A DNA stretch of 7,954 nt. Source: an uncultured Atopobiaceae bacterium (GTDB lineage: Bacteria > Actinomycetota > Coriobacteriia > Coriobacteriales > Atopobiaceae). The notes below the pieces were generated by a model. The model had not been told where the DNA came from and did no database searches. It saw only the letters and a list, made by a program, of their open reading frames with translations. Each line of letters starts with the position of its first letter. Position 1 is the stretch's first letter. Shown here piece after piece: positions 6,261 to 7,954 of the stretch. Location: assembly GCA_944321005.1 (NCBI GenBank), contig CALUJT010000097.1:1-7954 (forward strand), read 5' to 3'. The translations under genes and the position numbers were made by a program.

Positions 6261-6287
6261 CCCGGCGCCCCCTCGGGCGGCGCCGGG
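6261..6287 (-). repeat. Stable hairpin in the leader of the ABC operon
   Basis: CCCGGCGCC (6261-6269) and GGCGCCGGG (6279-6287) form a perfect 9-bp stem around a 9-nt loop. It ends about 20 bp upstream of the 72-residue gene, close to its ribosome binding site. No T-tract follows on either strand. It could limit read-through from the regulator gene, protect the mRNA end or affect translation; the sequence does not decide. Confidence 0.5.
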
Positions 6288-6305
6288 TGCCTTTCCGATG
6301 GCACC

Positions 6306-6334
6306 ATCCTCGCCGGCGAGATGCGCCGCCTCAA
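6306..6334 (-). promoter_or_regulatory. Weak candidate promoter of the ABC operon
   Basis: TTGAGG (6334-6329, 4 of 6 match to a -35) and GAGGAT (6311-6306, 3 of 6 to a -10) with 17-bp spacing on the minus strand. The perfect palindrome CTCGCCGGCGAG (6309-6320) lies in the spacer and overlaps the -10. The direct repeats at 6366-6397 are about 32 bp upstream of the -35, as expected for an activator site. Low-quality boxes fit an activator-dependent promoter, but the operon could also be read through from the regulator. Confidence 0.25.
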
Positions 6335-6365
6335 GGGGTTTCGACCATCAGGAGCTGCGGAAACG

Positions 6366-6397
6366 ACGAGAGGAGCAATAGGGGTCACGAGAGGAGC
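6366..6397. promoter_or_regulatory. 11-bp direct repeats at 21-bp period, candidate LytTR site
   Basis: ACGAGAGGAGC occurs perfectly at 6366-6376 and 6387-6397. LytTR-family proteins (AgrA, ComE, VirR) bind two 9-bp direct repeats 12-13 bp apart, a period of 21-22 bp, which is exactly this layout. The site starts 13 bp after the stop codon of a LytTR regulator and precedes the ABC operon. The bases match the published AgrA/ComE-type consensus only partly (about 5 of 8 defined positions), so assignment rests on spacing and context. Confidence 0.45.
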
Positions 6398-6409
6398 GCC
6401 GGGGTGCGC

Positions 6410-7342
6410 CTACCTCCAGCCGTAGCGGTCGCGCATGGCCTCGGCGCGCCCCTTGGCGAGCGGAATCTGCGTCGCCGCCGCGTCGGCCAGCGTGAGGTTG
6501 AAGCTGTTGCGCGTGAAGCGCTCGACCTTGGCGACCTTCTGGACGTTCACGATGTAGGAGCGGTGGCAGCGGAAGAAGCCGTAGCGCTCGAGCTCGGCCT
6601 CCAGCTCGTCGAGGGTCATGCTCACGGGGTAGAGCTCGCCGCGCACGGAGGCGAAGTTGGCGCGGTTCACGCTCTCCACGAAGTCGACCTCGCGCGGGTC
6701 GAACAGCAGCGTCGCCCCGTCGGACTTCGCCGGGACCTTGAAGACGCGGACCTCGTCGCCGGCGAACCCCGCTCCGTCCTCCTCGTCCCCCTCGACGGCC
6801 GTCTTGGCCTCGCGGATGAGGCCGTCCTCCTCGTAGAACGCCGTGCCGGGCATGAGCAGCGCCTCGCGCAGCGGCTCGCCCGCGGTGATGAGGACGCCGC
6901 CGGCGTCCGCGACCTGGCCCATCCACGCGGTGACGAGGCCGCGCGTGACGGGCGTGACGTCGGCGAGCGGGCGCTCGCAGAAGACCACCTCCGGCTCGGA
7001 GAGGCTCATGCGCGCGAAGTTGAGCAGCGCCCGCTGCTCGTTCGTGAGGTTCTTGACCTGCACGCGCGCCGCGGGGGCCAGCCCGAAGTGGGCCATGGCG
7101 TCCTCGGGCGCGACGGCGCCGCCCGCGAGGCGCGAGAAGAGCCTGAGGTAGGAGCGCACCGTCTCGCGGTCGAAGCCGCGGTCGGTGCTCACGTAGAACG
7201 CGCACCGGCGCCGCGCGTAGCGCTCGTGCACGAAGCGCACGGCGCGGTCCACCGTCTCGCGGCGGCACTCGAGGTGGACGCTCTCGCCCTCGCGGTCCGC
7301 GAGCAGGTCCTCGACGGTCTCGTACGATGCTGTGTCCGGCAC
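6410..7342 (-). CDS. LytTR regulator with degenerate ABC-ATPase-like N-terminal domain
   Basis: Protein of 310 residues. The C-terminal part (about 198-308) is a LytTR DNA-binding domain: LLFDPREVDFVESVNRANFASVRGE (212-236), then SMTLDELEAELERYGFFRCHRSYIVNVQKVAKVERF (241-276), the hallmark of this fold. The N-terminal part (about 10-180) looks like a broken ABC ATPase: no Walker A, but LTNEQRALLNFARMSLSEPEVVFCERPL (99-125) aligns with signature and Walker B, with LTNEQ for LSGGQ and CERP for DEP, and ITAGEPLREAL (152-162) follows at the H-loop place without the histidine. It cannot be expected to hydrolyse ATP and may bind another ABC subunit. The GTG at 7342 is preceded by GGGAGGGG; the open frame to 7873 overlaps the divergent gene. 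It probably controls the ABC operon downstream and its divergent neighbour. Confidence 0.9.
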   Translation of the reverse strand: MPDTASYETVEDLLADREGESVHLECRRETVDRAVRFVHERYARRRCAFYVSTDRGFDRETVRSYLRLFSRLAGGAVAPEDAMAHFGLAPAARVQVKNLTNEQRALLNFARMSLSEPEVVFCERPLADVTPVTRGLVTAWMGQVADAGGVLITAGEPLREALLMPGTAFYEEDGLIREAKTAVEGDEEDGAGFAGDEVRVFKVPAKSDGATLLFDPREVDFVESVNRANFASVRGELYPVSMTLDELEAELERYGFFRCHRSYIVNVQKVAKVERFTRNSFNLTLADAAATQIPLAKGRAEAMRDRYGWR

Positions 7343-7396
7343 GTGCCCCTCCCGGCCCCACGTCAAATGGAAAGTAAACCAAGTATATCGGGTATC
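7343..7396. promoter_or_regulatory. Divergent promoter region between regulator and second permease
   Basis: Only 54 bp, AT-rich for this window. On the minus strand TATACT (7387-7382) is a 5-of-6 -10 match for the regulator. On the plus strand TATATC (7384-7389) is a weaker one for the permease and would start RNA close to the ATG at 7397. The two overlap. CCACGT (7358-7363) and CCAAGT (7379-7384) are related direct repeats at a 21-bp period, again the LytTR spacing. No strong -35 is seen on either strand. Confidence 0.4.
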
Positions 7397-7954
7397 ATGG
7401 GGCGCATGGGAACAAGCGCACTCAGAAACATACGCGCGCTCGTCGCGCGCGACCTCCTCGACGCCGTCCGCAACCCCACGACGCTCATGTCGTGCGCCGC
7501 CGGCGCGCTCATCGCCGCGTTCTTCGGGCGCGTGGTCGCCGGCGCGCCCAGGCTCTCCGCCGCCGAGAGCGACGCGTTCGCGCTCGTCGCGGCCCTCTGC
7601 ATCGCCCCGGCGTTCGCCGGCTGCGTGGTGGAGCTCTACGTCATGGCGGAGGAGCGGGAGCGCGGCGCCTACGTCACGCTCGCCGAGGCGGGCGTGGCCC
7701 CGGGCGAGATCGCCGTCTCCAAGTGGGCCTCCGGAACCATCGCCACGCTCGTCACCCAGGCGGTCTCGTGCCTGCTCCTGGGGCTCCCGCCCGCGACCAC
7801 GGCCGCGCTCCTCGCGCTCTCCGCCGCGGGCTCCCAGCCCCTCCTGCTCGCCGGCCTCGCCGCCGGGCTCCACGCGCGCGAGCAGATGGCCTCGAGCCTG
7901 CTCGCCGTGCCGCTCACAGTCATCGCCGTCGCCCCCGTCCTCTCGTTCGTATCC
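7397..7954 (+). CDS. ABC-2 type permease, paralogue of the 4267-5028 permease, C-terminus cut by window edge
   Basis: The only plus-strand gene: 186 codons open to the edge, so about 65-70 residues are missing if it matches its paralogue. The N-terminal helix LVARDLLDAVRNP (15-27) leads into a membrane segment (about 28-48); others lie at about 60-80, 112-130, 134-157 and 166-185. AEERERGAYVTLAEAGVAPGE (84-104) and AREQMASSLLAVP (160-172) align with equal spacing to the same motifs in the minus-strand permease. The start may be ATG 7397 or ATG 7406. The first has no convincing ribosome binding site but sits about 7 nt after a -10-like TATATC, so a leaderless message is possible; the second has GGGGCG before it. 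It is expressed divergently from the LytTR regulator. A further ATPase or permease gene may follow outside the window. Confidence 0.9.
   Translation, partial: MGRMGTSALRNIRALVARDLLDAVRNPTTLMSCAAGALIAAFFGRVVAGAPRLSAAESDAFALVAALCIAPAFAGCVVELYVMAEERERGAYVTLAEAGVAPGEIAVSKWASGTIATLVTQAVSCLLLGLPPATTAALLALSAAGSQPLLLAGLAAGLHAREQMASSLLAVPLTVIAVAPVLSFVS

Noticed and set aside
5885..6388. N-terminal extension of the ATPase frame
   Set aside because: Out-of-frame shadow of the two microprotein genes; the ABC domain starts right after ATG 5884.
7343..7873. N-terminal extension of the LytTR regulator frame
   Set aside because: It runs antisense through the divergent permease; GTG 7342 with GGGAGGGG is the natural start.

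Overview
The window is very GC-rich (I estimate around 70%) and its genes have strong GC preference at third codon positions, clear GGAGG-type ribosome binding sites and tightly packed operons. A LanFEG-type transporter, a LytTR regulator attached to a broken ABC ATPase domain, and a membrane-bound XRE regulator together suggest a host-associated high-GC actinomycete, most likely a coriobacterium (Collinsella, Olsenella or Eggerthella group). The taxonomic placement is inference, not something read directly. Every gene is on the minus strand except the last, which runs off the right edge on the plus strand. No rRNA, tRNA, CRISPR array, transposase or phage gene was seen.

Region A (1-2110): a minus-strand operon encoding a LanFEG-type ABC exporter, in the order ATPase (1268-1996), permease E (501-1271) and permease G (1-495, cut by the left edge). 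The ATPase has Glu at the Q-loop position, the 'E-loop' of lantibiotic self-protection transporters. The complex would expel membrane-active peptides such as lantibiotics. No peptide or biosynthesis gene is visible, so it may be a resistance system. An 11-bp-period direct repeat upstream resembles an OmpR-type response-regulator site.

Region B (2111-2782): about 670 bp without a convincing gene. It holds two diverged 144-bp arms in inverted orientation (2374-2517 and 2610-2753) with G-rich outer ends, a 22-bp direct repeat between them, and an isolated plus-strand promoter-like site. This is the least explained part of the window.

Region C (2783-4266): a small XRE regulator with three predicted membrane segments, with a palindrome in its promoter region, and a 166-residue lipoprotein of unknown function with its own promoter just after a large GC-rich hairpin.

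Region D (4267-7954): a regulated ABC module. In minus-strand order it has a LytTR regulator with a degenerate ABC ATPase-like N-terminus (6410-7342), a 169-bp leader with direct repeats at 21-bp period, two single-membrane-segment microproteins (72 and 50 residues), an ABC ATPase and an ABC-2 type permease. The genes from the 72-residue protein to the permease are spaced by 1 base or overlap. Divergent from the regulator is a second permease (7397 onward) that is recognisably a paralogue of the first. My reading is that the LytTR protein controls both directions and that the ATPase, the two permeases and the two microproteins form one membrane system of unknown substrate.
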